Below, in pieces: positions 20,096-33,401 of a stretch of DNA of 64,000 nt (positions are counted from its first letter, which is position 1; every line of letters begins with the position of its first letter). The translations under genes were made by a program, and so were the position numbers. The stretch is from Spongilla lacustris (lineage: Eukaryota > Porifera > Demospongiae > Spongillida > Spongillidae): contig OX442415.1 of the NCBI GenBank assembly GCA_949361645.1, positions 10,705,071 to 10,769,070 on the forward strand, read 5' to 3'. A model generated the notes under the pieces. It saw only the letters and a list, made by a program, of their open reading frames with translations, was not told the DNA's origin and made no database searches.

Positions 20096-22105
20096 TTCCT
20101 TTACCGAGTAGTAAATATAGGACTATATATGTAGTAGAGGAAGACTTCATTGAATTAACTTGCTTTTGTATATCTGCCGAGTATTGAATTGTGCATTGTG
20201 CCGAATGTTGCATTGTGCATTGCCACAGCAGCTTTTGTGGCTTTCTCAGTTGTGCATTGTAAACTCATGCATGCAGATGGATTTAAACTGTACATCACAT
20301 CTAGAAGGAGATTGCTGATGTTTACGCGTTGCATCAATAAGACCAACAAGTGCCAGTTTGGCATGAAGCAGTATATAGAATTAGCAAGGTGCATGACGGC
20401 TGACGTATAGTTCAATTAAAGGCGCTTATGGAGATAGTTGAACAGTATGTTGTGTTCACTGTACTGTTCGGAATGGAAGTTATATTATAAATGATTATTG
20501 AATAATAATTCGTTAGCAGTGCAGATGAAACATTTTCATCTTTATGACAAGATTCAGGTTCGTAGGCTATATTAAGGGAAATAAATAAAGGTGGAACTAA
20601 CTAGTATAACAGGGAGGGACACTGTATGAAGTGGGTATAAGCTTCCCATCGAGGGATCTGGTCAGAGCCTCAGCAGACGTCAATCTTAGGAATTTCAGTA
20701 CTGACTCAATTGCAAATCATTTGCGACACTCGTTGAGTCCTATATGGCATTGGCCAGATTTCGTATTTTGTATGAACCAAATAATGAAAATGTGTTACCG
20801 GTCTTCCTTTACCAAGTAGTAAATAGGACTATGAAGTAGAGGAAGACAATGTTGCATTGTGCATTGCCCCAGCATGCAGCCTTTGTTGCATTCTTGTATA
20901 TTGTAAAGCCTGACGTATATATATATTGCTTTCATAGAGTCATTGTTTACTACTCCCGGAGAATTGTTCCAGTTTATAGTAATGCCTTTAAGTCTCAGTG
21001 GAGCCCTCGCTTCGTTGGACCAGCTGATTTGCTCAGTGATGTTTACGCGTTGCATCAATAAGACCAACAAGTGCCAGATTGGCATGAAGCAGTATATAGA
21101 GTTAGCAAGGTGCATGACGGCTGACGTAGTTCAAAGGCGCCTCATTCCATGCCACTGCATGATGCACACATACTGCATGCAATGGCGCTGCAACCACACA
21201 CATGCATGCATGAACCCTCTAACTTTATGCTTAGTCCCCAAATCTTTTGCACAGCTCTGAGTGCGAGTCATCAATGTGAATAATCGGCATAGTTCAATCA
21301 TAGATATTAATATCTATGGTTTAATCGCAGCCTGCCCATCACATATTAATTGTACCGGATTTTCTGAACGTCTGAATATCGTCTTCAGCATCGCCTTACC
21401 TCCCTATACAATCACCACTCCTCTCTAAACGATCTATGCCCTTATCATCATTCATTGGTTTGATGTGCATTGTAGCTGGTTTACTTCCTTATGGAGATAG
21501 TTGAACAGTCAGTCACTGTGTTGTGTTCACTGGAATGGAAGTTATTATTGAATAGAAATTCGGCGTTAGCAATTAATGCAGTTGAAACTTTTTAATCTTT
21601 ATGACAATATTCAGGTTCGTAGGCTATAGGAAGGGAAATCAATAAATGTGGAACTAACTAGTAACAGGGAGGGACACTGTATGAAGTGGGTATAAGCTCC
21701 CTCATCGAGGGGTCTGGTCAGAGCCTCAGTAGCTTTGTAAGTCAATCTTACGATTTTCAGTACTGACTCAATTGCAAATCATTTGCCACACTCGTTGAGT
21801 CCTATACGGCATTGGCCAGATTTCGTACCGGCTTTGTATGAACCAAATAATGAAAATGTGTTACCGGTCTTCCTTTACCAAGTAGTAAATAGGACTATAT
21901 GTAGGAGAGGAAGACAATGTTGCATTGTGCATTGCCCCAGCATGCAGCTTTTGTTGCATTCTTGTATATTGTAAAGCCTGACGTATATATATTGCTTTCA
22001 TTAAGTCATTGTTTACTACTTCCGGAGAATTGTTCCAGTTTATAGTAATGCCATTAAGTCTCAGTGGAGCCCTCGCTTTGATTCGTAGGACCAGCTGATA
22101 AAAGG
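20095..22105 (+). repeat. Tandemly duplicated ~1-kb unit
   Basis: The block about 20430-21080 recurs at about 21490-22095, and its second half has a diverged third copy at 20095-20420. Landmarks include AACTAACTAGTATAACAGGGAGGG, split by a small indel in the second copy, and GTTGCATTGTGCATTGCC. Short open frames here (for example around 20189-20410) are shared among copies but show no domain, so no gene is called. Confidence 0.75.
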
Positions 22106-23400
22106 CTGTAAGGAGTTTGCTGCATCATCGATACCTGTGGCGGAGCCCCAGGAATTAACCAATGCTTTTTTTGATACGTAAATCCTACAAAAACTACACA
22201 ACAAAGTGGGTGTCAGTGTTACACGCTAAGTATTCGTTATTGCTATGAGTCGCAAGAAACAAATAACGTACCACGGTATGTATACGGTACGCGTGTATAA
22301 TTGGACGGTACTTTAACACGTTCTCATGCATGAGCTTCTAAAGCCATTCAAGAATGGAACGATTGCAGGTGGTTGCATATTCATCGTTGTCGCTCGACCG
22401 TTTCCAATAGGCAATCATAACCATTCATAATTTCAATTGTTCTGGTTAAAAACCGGTCCGACCATGGCTGGACCGGCCAGACTGGATGCTGTGGCCCTGC
22501 TATAGTTGTGCATTTGTACAAATACCGGGGTGATTGGCAGAGCTTAAACATATTACAGCTCCACAAATGCATTGCTGTTCATTAAATAGTGCCTATGTCA
22601 CCCTTCACCTTGCTAACTCTACATCCTGCATGCTTCGTGCCAAACAGACACTTGTTGGTCTTGTTGATGCAACGAGATCATCCAAATAATCAGTGCTCAC
22701 CCGGTCCCAATGGTATTACTATAAACTGCAACAATTCTTCGGAGTAGTTAACGATGAATATGACTCATGAATCTGTCACGGCTGGTTTTGTTCTACAGTT
22801 GAAACCGTGGTACTTGTCCATAATTTGTTTTTCAGTACTTCTATGTTTGGCATAGGTTTTTGGAGAAATGGTAAATGATATCAAAAATCTGATTGCAAAG
22901 TAATGTTGGTAAACTACATGACAACACATATCGAAAGTGTAAAGTTGTCACGTGACTTCGTAGTTATTCAGCATTTTCGTTTCTGTAAGCTGTTTAGTAA
23001 ACACATTTCTAGATGTTTTCTCCACCGGTACACCACGGGTTGTACTGATAAGCGCCATATATATACTATGTCAACGGCTCTATCGATTGTCCGAGTCGAA
23101 ATTTCAACGCGGTAAACCGTTACACTTTTAAACCCGAATAAGTGCTGTTTAGAGGTATAAAGGTTTCTAGATACAAAAGCCAACAAGAATGCCTTTTGGG
23201 CATCACATTTAGCTGTTATAGATAGAAGAAAGGTGTCTGCACTAGAATAACACAACTAACATGTATAGTGTTTTACCCGTTCGCTAAAACACTCATCCAA
23301 ACTTCAGGCTGTTTTTGCCGTCCATTTGTATATGAATAACATTTTTATAATTTACGTTATTAATGAGTTTGTTCGCTAAATGGCTGAAACTCTGAGCCCT
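22106..23400. other. No gene recognised
   Basis: Unique sequence without a supported exon. A short GGCGGAGCCCCAGGA box at about 22138 resembles boxes near 25450 and 43397. Confidence 0.45.
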
Positions 23401-23439
23401 CCGTCGGATCGACCTACATGTACATGTACAACCCGGTCA

Positions 23440-23660
23440 ACTCCCCCCCCCCCCCCCCCGATCGTTGAATCGGCCGAAAGCGGACAGCACCCTCCCCCCC
23501 CCCCCCCCCCCGCTCGTTGAATCGGCCGAAAGCGGACAGCACCCCCCACGACACCCCCCGCTCGTTGAATCGGCCGAAGGTGGACAGCACCACCTCCCCC
23601 CCACCCCCCCACCCCCCGCTCGTCTTTCATTAACAACCCCCCCTATTCTGAAATCCTGTA
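23440..23660. repeat. C-tract minisatellite with CGCTCGTTGAATCGGCCGAA unit
   Basis: Three units of poly-C plus CGCTCGTTGAATCGGCCGAA plus GCGGACAGCACC. Relatives occur at about 32295-32385 and 49340-49432. The block ends in GAAATCCTGTATTCGCCCCTG, the same ending as the MITE at 49220-49486. Confidence 0.8.
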
Positions 23661-23744
23661 TTCGCCCCTGCTCCCTTATGCTTAAAAGCTTTCCAAGCAT
23701 CCGGCGCTGCAACGCTAGCTCTTCTTGTACGTGTACGTGTAGGT

Positions 23745-24190
23745 TGATCCGACGGAGGGCCGGGCGCAGGGGTTTAGGGGCGCCAAAATTAACAAGTTGC
23801 ACAGATAATTATCGCGCTAACGCGAACGGGCCCGGGGGCACCTCTTGAGTCTTGTTAACAAACATCTGCACTCGATCTGCACGCAAACTTTCTAATCACC
23901 GACATTGAAGATACGGTATCCAATCGTCTGCATGCAACTCCGTAATCTATTGAATAAACCCAAGTTCCAACTTCAGGGTTATCGCTCGCTGCCATTGTGA
24001 GCCTGTTATGCACAGGCTCACAATGGCAGCGAGCGGTTAGCCATTATCGTACAGACAGGTACACATAGCGCCAGTCATAGCGCGAGGGTAGTTTTGCGGA
24101 GGCGGATACTTCCCCAAATTAAATTTCCTAATGTAAACGATTGAATGAACATGCGAAGGCATAGGTTGCTTGCGGAAGCAAATGCAGTGT
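23745..24190 (-). mobile_element. Partial copy, inverted, of the 37043-37796 MITE
   Basis: Matches 37325-37745 in reverse complement, including a central hairpin CGCTCGCTGCCATTGTGAGC and its complement at about 23980-24037. It runs toward the assembly gap, so one end is lost. Confidence 0.8.
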
Positions 24191-24214
24191 ATTTAATTAT
24201 TGTCTGTTAATACG

Positions 24215-24414
24215 NNNNNNNNNNNNNNNNNNNNNNNNNNNNNNNNNNNNNNNNNNNNNNNNNNNNNNNNNNNNNNNNNNNNNNNNNNNNNNNNNNNNNN
24301 NNNNNNNNNNNNNNNNNNNNNNNNNNNNNNNNNNNNNNNNNNNNNNNNNNNNNNNNNNNNNNNNNNNNNNNNNNNNNNNNNNNNNNNNNNNNNNNNNNNN
24401 NNNNNNNNNNNNNN
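24215..24414. other. Assembly gap (200 N)
   Basis: Exactly 200 unknown bases, a conventional placeholder size. It lies next to a hairpin-rich MITE copy, which may have broken the assembly. Confidence 0.99.
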
Positions 24415-25180
24415 CGTCGAGTCATTATTTAGACGAATATTCATAGCTCATTATATCGTCGATACGCGAGCCTAATCGACGATCTAATAAAAAAATGGCT
24501 ACATATGGCAGTGGCAATAGCAGTGCAAGGAATTTGTCTAGTAAACACTAAGCAGTAAGCTTATAAATAATTGCACTGCAACTGTATCTGTTGCAAAAAG
24601 ATGTATGATGCTGTATAAATGCATGGCTCAACTGAGGTGCACGCGCGCACAGACCACGCGTATACTAGAAATAAACGAGTTGTTAACATTGATCTCTTAG
24701 GATGAAATTTTGTGACTTTCAAAAGGTCTCATAAGTCTTCTAAATTGGCACGATTGTGTCGTAGTCAGCCAAAACAACCTTGTGGTGAAGATGTTAATTA
24801 ATATGCATGCCCCTAGCTTGCATGTACATGTATGCTGTACATCACAAAACTGGGTAAAAAAGATACTTAAAAAATGTAAGAAAACAAAGACACAAAAAGG
24901 TCCATATTGCTGTTTTGCTCAAGTTGTCATTGGTGATTGCAATAAAGATACGGATGAAATGAATTCTTCTTAAGATTTGTACTGATGTACACAAGCAGTG
25001 ATTGTAGCCCTGTGGATTAGTCTGATGATGCCAGGATGGACACGGTAGCGGGTGACTAATTCAATCTGAAGACATGGATCCATTATTTCATTTTTACAAA
25101 TGTGCAGCAATCTATGTACATGTATATGTATTTATTTACGTCACATTCCGCTTTGGATTATTTTGGTCATTGTGCTTTGC
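24415..25180. other. No gene recognised
   Basis: A 63-codon frame at 24782-24973 ends in a short cysteine-containing stretch but has no splice or promoter context I can support. Nothing else is evident. Confidence 0.4.
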
Positions 25181-25183
25181 ATA

Positions 25184-25207
25184 TAGGCGGCGGAAGGTAA
25201 ATTAACC

Positions 25208-25243
<36 letters not shown>

Positions 25244-26043
25244 GTAATCCATCCGCAGCTGTGGGAATCAGGGTCTGGGACCGACTATAGGGGGTTCCCT
25301 TGCGATTCGATTAGCCAAATACGAACGCGGGTGGGAGGGTGGGAGGGGGGTGCAGGGGGTCCCCACATTCACTACTGGACGGCTCTTCTACTACGGCGTT
25401 TCCACCCGGCACTCTCGTCTAGCGGCCGGGGCTGTAAGCTTCCCAATCGGGGTCTGGGGCGGAGCCCCAGAAGCTTTCACACTTTACGCTTCAAATCCCG
25501 TTAAAAATTAGTCGGCTGCCGTGCGAATATAAGTACATGCACCCGCACCAAAAAAAAAAAAAAGGCCCCTGTTAATCATGTTTTTAAAAACGAGCGTTTC
25601 TTCTTCGTACTTGTTAACGCTTCAATTCCATGCATGTACCTATTTTAACATTTCAGCGGGAAAGAACTGGTACTCCAACAGGATTTTAAAGAGATAACAC
25701 GCAGCTGAGTTCACAATTACGTCGATACGCGGCTCGCTTAAACACTGGCCATTTTTTTCGGTGGGCGGAGGGGGGCGATGGACATCATTGCGACAACCAA
25801 GCCCGATGTAGCAAAGCGGTTTATGACCGGTTTATGGTTTATGCTATATTGTTGCGCGTGCGTTACTTATAACGCGCGCGCATCAGTATACCATTAATAA
25901 CTCATGCATGCTCACAGAATTTAATGTAATAAAATAGCTATACTACCAAAAATCTGGAGGGGCTAATGATTCTTCCGCCCCCCCCCCCCCCATGGCATAA
26001 GTGGCCCCCCCCCCCCCCCCTTCCCCCCCGTCTCCGCCGCCTA
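25184..26043. mobile_element. Putative hAT-like MITE with ATAGGCGGCGGA ends and internal G/C tracts
   Basis: ATAGGCGGCGGA at the left mirrors TCCGCCGCCTAT at the right. A G34 tract follows the left end and two C tracts precede the right end. CTTTG occurs just outside both ends, but a perfect 8-bp target duplication is not present. The interior has a TCTGGGGCGGAGCCCCAGAA hairpin (about 25451) but no transposase. Confidence 0.5.
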
Positions 26044-26281
26044 TGACTTTGTCCTGTAAGAATGGATCTGACGTGGTTTCTTGCGTAAACGAACTTTTCA
26101 GGTTAAGTTCTGAGCCTGAAGTCAGAAGCTCAACATAGTCTCTAGGACTGGTCATTAGACTGAGGCTGCCTAAGTCCATCAGTATAAGCCACATCAATGG
26201 CAGAGAGCCAACTCAAGGGCCATTCATGTCCAAGAGTATGTGTTTCACTTTTATGTAATACTAATATATTGTGTACATCAG

Positions 26282-27020
26282 CAGTGCTGCCGCGATATGG
26301 TCTTTAGCCGATATCGCCTATATCGCGATATGTCGCGATATGAGTAAAATATCGCGATATAGTATCGCGATATTTTTAAGTATATTCATCGAGCAGTTAT
26401 TTATCAATAACCATACCATTTTCATGCAAGTTGAGGTTGCGTTGTTGTGGTGGTGACACAAGAACAAAAACATAAAATGGCACAGTATCACATGCAGGAA
26501 AAGAGTTTAAGAGAGGATTAAATCACTGCGTGAATGAACATATATGCTTTCCGATCACATAATGATTCCAAAATGATTTTGTGGCCCCATTCATCTTCCT
26601 CATCGAAAAAAAAAAAAGACTCGTGTTTAACGATATTATAATTATCTCCATAAACGTGAACTCTTCCGTGACAATAATTCAGGAAATAATACATGTCAGT
26701 ATAATATGGTGTTATTATAAGCGTTCGCGGTTACACTTTTAAATACTTACACGGGCGGCTGAATTTCAATGGGCGCGGATAATTTACAGTATATATGTAA
26801 GCAGCACCGCAGCTGAATTCGAATGTATGTGCATGTGTGGCCCAACATTAGTTGCATCTGCTAAATGACTAATTCGTATATTTCCGTCTTTCTCCATCTA
26901 TTCTTCTGGCTATCTCCGTATATCCATGTACGTTTGTATCGCGATATGACCAAAAAAGTATCGCGATATATCGCATATCGCGATATATAAAAAATATCGC
27001 GATATATCGCGGCAGCCCTG
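26282..27020. mobile_element. Non-autonomous hAT-like element made of TATCGCGATA palindromes
   Basis: It starts CAGTGCTGCCGCGATAT and ends with the complement of CAGGGCTGCCGCGATAT. The CAGGGCTGCC end is typical of hAT elements. TGTACAT flanks both sides, offset by a few bases. Inside each end are four to six copies of TATCGCGATA. No coding capacity. Confidence 0.7.
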
Positions 27021-27109
27021 TGTACATGTATACCGGTATCATGATATGTTATTTATGAATTATTTTTTCACTATTTTTTTTTTTTTTTTAGCAGCGTGAA
27101 GTGGGACAG

Positions 27110-27330
27110 AGCGGAGGCTTAGTCCACCAAATTTCAGTCCAAGCTGTGCCTGGCACCATGCCCCATTGTGAACTTCAATGGCTGTGCATATACCGGTATA
27201 GTGCAAAGCACATTTGGACCTCCTCTCAAAATGAAGGACATTAGAGTGTATGAAGCCAGGCTAGGTGCGGTGACCCTTCCTATGTGGACCATCCTGCAGA
27301 AGCTACCACACATGTGCAACAAAGTAACTG
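27110..27330 (-). pseudogene. LINE remnant (same family as 46335-47575)
   Basis: On the minus strand, VAVTLLHMCGSFCRMVHIGR matches VALSLLRLCGSYCRLVHLAR encoded by the larger remnant at 46335. The segment is about 40 residues and the flanks are not similar. Confidence 0.6.
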
Positions 27331-27692
27331 CTACCTGGAGATTGACTGCATGCAGCCACATCCACCAGCCCACACAGCAACTTCCTGGACTCTGCACACT
27401 GAATTACCAGCAGTATTATTATCAAAAACAGAACTACATTACATACAGACAAAACCAAAAAAAAAAGAAAAAACAAACCATATAGCATTAGTAAAACGTT
27501 TTGTGGACCTTACATATGTGTATGCACAACACTAATATTTGTTATTAAGTATTGTTTCAACTATAGATGAATAATGCTGCGTACTGTAATCTTATTCTGC
27601 AAGTATACTCTCGAATGTCTCACTAAGCTCAGTAACACTAGTAAAGTAATGACATGGAGATACTGTCGTTCCTTTGACACATGTCATTATTG

Positions 27693-29221
27693 TTACACAC
27701 TGATCTCTATATTAGCTACAAGGGGACTATGGTTGGAGACTTTCATGCAATAGTCTTTGTAGCTTATCTTGCCTGTCAGGTATTTATCCCTATCTTTTAA
27801 ATATTGTTCCTTTTTGCCTTGATCTGATATATCTTGTGTCACATCTCGACCTGGTATCACCATATTTTTAGCTTCCACTGATATTTTGCAAGATGGATTC
27901 CGAAAAATAATGTAATCAATACAATTAACTCCATAAAGATTGTCATATTTTTTCACAGTGTACTTTGAAAGAATCACTTCCAGCCTTTTGCTTGTCGTAA
28001 TGTCTTCATTGAAATCCCCACATATGAGGACAGCCAGATATGGCAGTGCAATACAGAGCTTTTCAATTAAATTGAATAACAAGTCATTCAATCCCTTCGA
28101 ATTTCTCATCTCATGAAAGCTGTGAAATGATATTGCTAGAAGTATAGTATCTTGACCTTTCACTTTAAGGAAACCCATTGCAGCTCTTCCCTTTAATAAT
28201 TCTTTTGCATCCTTTGTCTCCATGTCATCCGCTTCCCTAACAAAGCGTTTCCTACATTCAGCATAACCATTTTCTTGAAGGCATTCAGTGCGAATTGAAG
28301 CTCCTCAATACATCTCTTCACCTGCTGATCGCTATCAGGCAGCCTGCATTGTCTTATAATTTCATCTAAAGTAATCATGTTTTTTGTAAGCTTATTTTTT
28401 CTGCTGTCTTTGCCTGATTCAATCCAATCAATGACTTGCTTTTGATAGTTCATCAACTGAAAGGCCTTTTCAAGACACGAATCAAAATCATTTGTTTCGG
28501 TAAACTTTTCTTTACAGTAAAGAAGTTGGTTATGTGGCCCGCTTATTGCTTCAGTAACCTCAAAGTATCCATGTCGATGATGATTTGTACCGATGGGAAT
28601 GCGCCGTTTGAAATAATCGCTTGGTTCAACGGCATTTTGTGTACGACCCCCGTATTTGGCCGTATTTTCCTGGAGGCAAAGGATGTCCCATTTTAGGGTC
28701 TTTAAGGTCGCGCTCACTACAGCTTCCCTTCTTGCCACCGGACCTGGACCATTGATATTCCTACATACGACATCGATAACAGATGTTGGTGAAGCAGTTG
28801 ATCTATCCGGCTTAGGGGTTGCAAGTATCACTGTTTGCAGAATACTGGAGCTGTTCGGAGTGGGATTCTTATTTCTGCAGTTAATAGATTGACATACTGT
28901 ACATATGCGCTTAGTCTTAGAACAAACACAATCGCTACAGTCTCCAACGGTACATCTGCAACACCTGCGATTATTTGGCGATCCTTTTCCCCAACATACT
29001 ACATCTATATCAGATTTCGGTGAAGCATTTGGTCCATCCGTCTTAGGGGACGCTTGACTGACCGCAAGTATCATTTGCAGAATACTGGCTTTTCGGCTGC
29101 TGTTAATAGAGCGACATGCTGTACATATGCCATTATTCTTAGAACAAACACAGTCGCTACAGTCACCAACGGTACATCTACAACAGCTGCGGCTATTTGG
29201 CGATCCTTGTTTCCACATCAC
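27693..29221 (-). pseudogene. EEP-family (endonuclease/exonuclease/phosphatase) protein with doubled cysteine motif, frameshifted
   Basis: The first frame (29221 down to about 28260) carries two copies of a cysteine motif, CCRCTVGDCSDCVCSK followed by CTxCxSIN, near residues 13-40 and 85-115. These look like metal-binding repeats. From about residue 155 it enters an EEP fold (CRNINGPG, then WDILCLQENTA). Near 28250 the frame changes, and the rest (28223-27693) carries the later EEP motifs: HSFHEMRN, CGDFNED, IDYIIF and NHSPL. EEP enzymes cut phosphodiester bonds in nucleic acids or signalling lipids; which one applies here is unclear. No reverse transcriptase lies beside it, so it is not obviously a LINE. 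A short unrecognised intron near 28250 is the alternative to a frameshift. Confidence 0.6.
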
Positions 29222-29259
29222 TTAAGCCAGCACAGCAAAGTGATTAAGCCAAAACAGGC

Positions 29260-32200
29260 TGCCTAATTTGGGCTAAAGCTTACATTGGTTCTATAATAGG
29301 CAATGCTGCAAACTGCCTATTTTAGTAGCTACATTTAGAATTCATGTGTAATTATGAAGAGTATTCATTGAAAATTGCATAATCATACAATTAGACGAAT
29401 TTAAGTACATATGATTGTATTCACTGAAGCCGAGGGATCTACGAGATTCCATTTATTTTGCGCTCAGTTATATACCCCCCCCCCCCCCCCCCCTTCCCCC
29501 TTGTGCATGTACTGTAGGTCCACGAAGTCAAATGTGTCCACACACAGTTCAAGTTCATCAGTTCAAATCAATGTCAAATCTGTTGAGCCACTTTTGTCAA
29601 AAAGTGAATGCTACAAGGTCCGAGACCCATTGACTGTAACTGGTTGATTGTTTTAATGATCCTTATACTACTGACACAGTTTTTATATTTGTTAGTTGTA
29701 GACAAAGTAAATATTCCAATGAAGCAAATGCATTTCTGCTGTTTGCACTTTGGCAAGTCTCACCAAATGAGCAACAAAATTTAATACTTTGGATGGATCT
29801 GTTAAAAGAATAAGTTCCATGTATGTTGGAGGTAGTCTATACTCTGGCCACAACAGTGAATCATGCAACTATCAGATAAGGGAATTTCTAAGTGACCTGC
29901 ACATTCCATGCTAGAATGATAGCTCACAGGCACACACACACACACACACACACAAAAAAAAAGAATCTAGCAATGATATAATTTTTAAATGACAAATTGT
30001 GCATGATTGAAGTCAATAGTAGCAGTTTCCTTTTCAAGAACAGGAAAACCTGCTGATGTATTAAGATTTGCATCAAAGCTCATTGCTCTAAAGTTATCAA
30101 CTTTGGATAACTGACATGAGCCAATTAAAATTTGTTTTAGGCTTTATATGAAAGATAAGCACGCTTATAATAGTAAATTTCTTTATATTTCAGCATTTAC
30201 CAGTGCATGCATTCTCCTCCAGACATTTGTTGCTTTGTTGAATCAATTTTCATATAACAAAAAAATTGATACAGCATTATATTTTGCCCTAGATCAAATG
30301 CCACCCAAAATTATTGGCATCAATTGTCAATTATAAGAATCATAATATGGTGAGGGGAGGAGGAGGTTGTGGTGGTAATGGTGGAGGAAGAGGAGGAGGA
30401 GGCAAAGTGATGACACAGTTTACACTTGGCTTGAGGGAGTCTTTCCTTCGCAGCAGGCTGCCGTTCTATTGTGAAGTGCTTTCACGCCCAGCTTTGCGCA
30501 TTCCTTGTGGTCGTACTGTTACATGTACAACACTCACTCTCCACACTCCCTTCCGAAATTAAATTTGTGAGTATCAATGATACCTAATTATAAACATCAC
30601 CAATCGATACTGGATGCGATATACAGGATATGCATCAAAGTCGTTTCCGGATCGCGGCAGCACTGCATATTACAGTCTGAGAAAGACTTACACAGGTAAA
30701 AAAACATTTAGAAAAACAGAACTACCCCAGGCCAAGCCCAAGGGACATCTAATCCTCTGGCAATGCATTGTTACGACACTTTTAATCGTATATAATATGA
30801 GGTTGCTTTACAATCGTTATTTGGCGGACATTATTTTATTAATATACTGAGCACTTTTAACCCATAGATGGCCTAACATGGAGTAACATGGTAACAACCA
30901 GCTCCAGTGTGTCCCCTGCATGTTGTAATAATTGGTGATTTATGCCGCTGTAGCCTAGGATAATGTCCTTGCGTTAAAAATGCATTTGTGAGTCTTACAC
31001 AAACATATACTTTATACATAGTGGATGAATGATGTGACTGCATGTACAAGTTTGAAATACACACATTAATTTTTTTTTCCATAGGCTGTATTTTAATTTG
31101 TTCATACTAGCATCCATGGTGACAGGAATAAGCAAGCAGCAATGTGAAATGGAGCATCATCCAGTGATACATACATCGTGCATTGTTCATAACAGTATCT
31201 GTGGTAAGAAATGAATCTTATTATGATACAGGCAACTATTGGGAGAACATAAAACATATTGAAAATTCAAACACAAACTCTAAATGAAATTACAAACTCT
31301 AAATGAAATTGAAAACTCAACATCATTGATAAATTCATGTTGAACTGTGATATGTATGCCTATCAATTTCAATTGTAATTAGAGCATTTAAATCTGCTGA
31401 TTCAGTCACATGCCTAGTTAGTATGTTGCATTTCCCATTCAACAGTATAGTATAAAAAAGCATCTGGCAGATGCCATATATATATATTTAGCTCTTTGGG
31501 TGCCAAGGGCATATTTATATGTATCATAAGTACACTCAGTATGAGTTCCAACATCCATGATATAGAATATACATGTAGAAGCATGGAAGTACAACAACTC
31601 GATTCTGTTCTTGACGATGGAAGGAGGAGTATTCTATGTAAACCAATTATACGAAGTAGTACAACTCTTCAAATTTATACAAACTGTTACCGAGGTCATA
31701 TGCTAGGTATGCACATTTTGATGTGGGAGAAACGATAAAATAATTGACAGTTTACTTTGTGGAGTAAATCATACATGTACAGTACTAGAGTGATGTGCAA
31801 ACATGTACATTGTACATGTAAATGCACAAGGTACCATGTACATAATTACATCATTATTGTACACATATGGCGCCCAAAGAGTTAGGGTATGGGTGGTTTT
31901 CCATGATATTGTTTTGGACTGGAGAAATGTGTGGGTGTGGCAGATGAGCTCAAGCATGTACTTGTGCTCCATTAATGGCCAGCAGATCTGATTGTGCACA
32001 TGGAGCAGCCTGCTGGCTTGCCATTGTATTTGTGTCCTGATCTACATGCAGCATTTAATTTTCTGCTTGATCAATACCCAGTGTATAGCAAAAAGAATAT
32101 TGCAAGTATACGAAAATCAGAGAAAATCAAATAGAGCATTTTGTCGAACCCTGATCAAAACGTTGAGACCCAACATGCAGTGTATTTTTTTCCCCCACCA

Positions 32201-32270
32201 CATGATTTGATATAATTATGTCATTAATTAACCAGCTGTATCAGCCTGCATGGAAGTGATAAAGCGCAAT
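29260..32270. other. Gene-free stretch with simple repeats
   Basis: It includes a C-tract at 29477-29493, a (CA)n run at 29932-29953 and a GGN-rich run at 30350-30405. No exon with supporting splice signals and homology was seen. Confidence 0.45.
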
Positions 32271-32289
32271 AGCTAGGATAGGGGTGGAG

Positions 32290-32322
32290 GGGAGGGGGGA
32301 GGGAATCGGCCGAACGCGGAGA

Positions 32323-32353
<31 letters not shown>

Positions 32354-32385
32354 TTGGTTGAATCGGGCGAATGCGGACAGCACCC
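32290..32385. repeat. C-tract/GAATCGG unit
   Basis: GAATCGGCCGAACGCGGA, a C-tract of about 26, then GTTGAATCGGGCGAATGCGG. Same family as 23440-23660. Confidence 0.75.
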
Positions 32386-32909
32386 CCATAAGTAGGACAA
32401 CATTGAGATACTTACCCCTTCGATTCAGTATCCATAAAGTATATGTATATATGACATATCCATATGGTACGTGGTAAAGGAATAGGTAGGCTAGCAAGGA
32501 AAGATGAGGAAATGGAACTTTAGAAGCTGAATATCAGTACAGATGTAATACTTACATTCTGCAGTCCAGAGACCAATAGCCATAATAAACAATCCTGAGC
32601 ACACGGTACGGTACGTAGTGTGACGTGTGAACTTGTACACAGGTATTAATCAACTTGCACAAAAGGTACGAAACCTTACCGACAATAGGACCGGTCATAC
32701 CGCAGTCGACACAAAGCGCCTCCTCAGCGCAGTGGGAAGCCGCAGGTAGCTGCACTGCGCGTGCGCTGATCATGCAGGCCATGTACCAGGCAGGCCACGT
32801 CACTATATATGAATCTGCCAGCGGAAATTTTCTCCCACGGACATAATCCGCTACCAGCCTTTTCATCGCGTGAGCAATGACATTCATTGAAATCAAAATT
32901 ATTTGTTTT

Positions 32910-33149
32910 CCGCCATCTTGGTGTTCAAGTTACTATAGGACGGTATGGGCAAAACAAAGCTTTTGGTTATTACACTACGTTCACAGTAAGTGATTATCGG
33001 TTTGGTTTAATTTTTTTACAGTGGACACTAACATCATTCCATCGTAAGAATATAAAAGTATTACGAGACCCAAAACAGGCATAAATAAATTTAAAAAAAC
33101 TGTAAATTGCCCATACCGTTCTATAGCAACTTGAGCACCAAGATGGCGG
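32910..33149. mobile_element. 240-bp MITE with CCGCCATCTTGGTG ends
   Basis: The first about 45 bp (CCGCCATCTTGGTGTTCAAG...) are the reverse complement of the last about 45 bp, with two to three mismatches. No coding capacity and no clear target duplication. Confidence 0.75.
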
Positions 33150-33305
33150 ACAGCATTGAATATGAATTGAATTAACGTCAAATGAATTCATTAAATTAAT
33201 TTTCCTGTGATTGTTGACGTCATATGAAAGGGGAATAGACCCCCCCCCCCTCCCCCTTTCCTAATGCAGTGTCCACAAGTTCTCCACCTTTCCTAATACA
33301 TATAG

Positions 33306-33401
33306 CCTTTCCTGTACACTGTAGGTGTAAACAAGAGGTGATCGATACTCCGCCTTTCCTGTACACTGTAGGTGTAAACAAGAGGTGATCGATACTCCGC
33401 C
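33306..33401 (+). repeat. 49-bp tandem duplication
   Basis: The segment TTTCCTGTACACTGTAGGTG through CGATACTCCGCC occurs twice in direct succession and is almost perfect, so it is recent. Confidence 0.9.

Noticed and set aside
20189..21115. Short frames shared by the tandem duplicates
   Set aside because: Shared because the DNA is duplicated; substitutions show no codon pattern that I can see and no domain is present.
23376..23848. Gly-rich and Pro-rich frames over C-tracts
   Set aside because: Produced by homopolymer C/G tracts and a minisatellite; no start, splice or homology support.
24193..24475. Open frames across the gap
   Set aside because: They consist almost wholly of unknown bases.
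31488..31884. Possible MITE bounded by CTCTTTGGG and CCCAAAGAG
   Set aside because: The terminal match is only about 12-15 bp, with no target duplication or internal symmetry.
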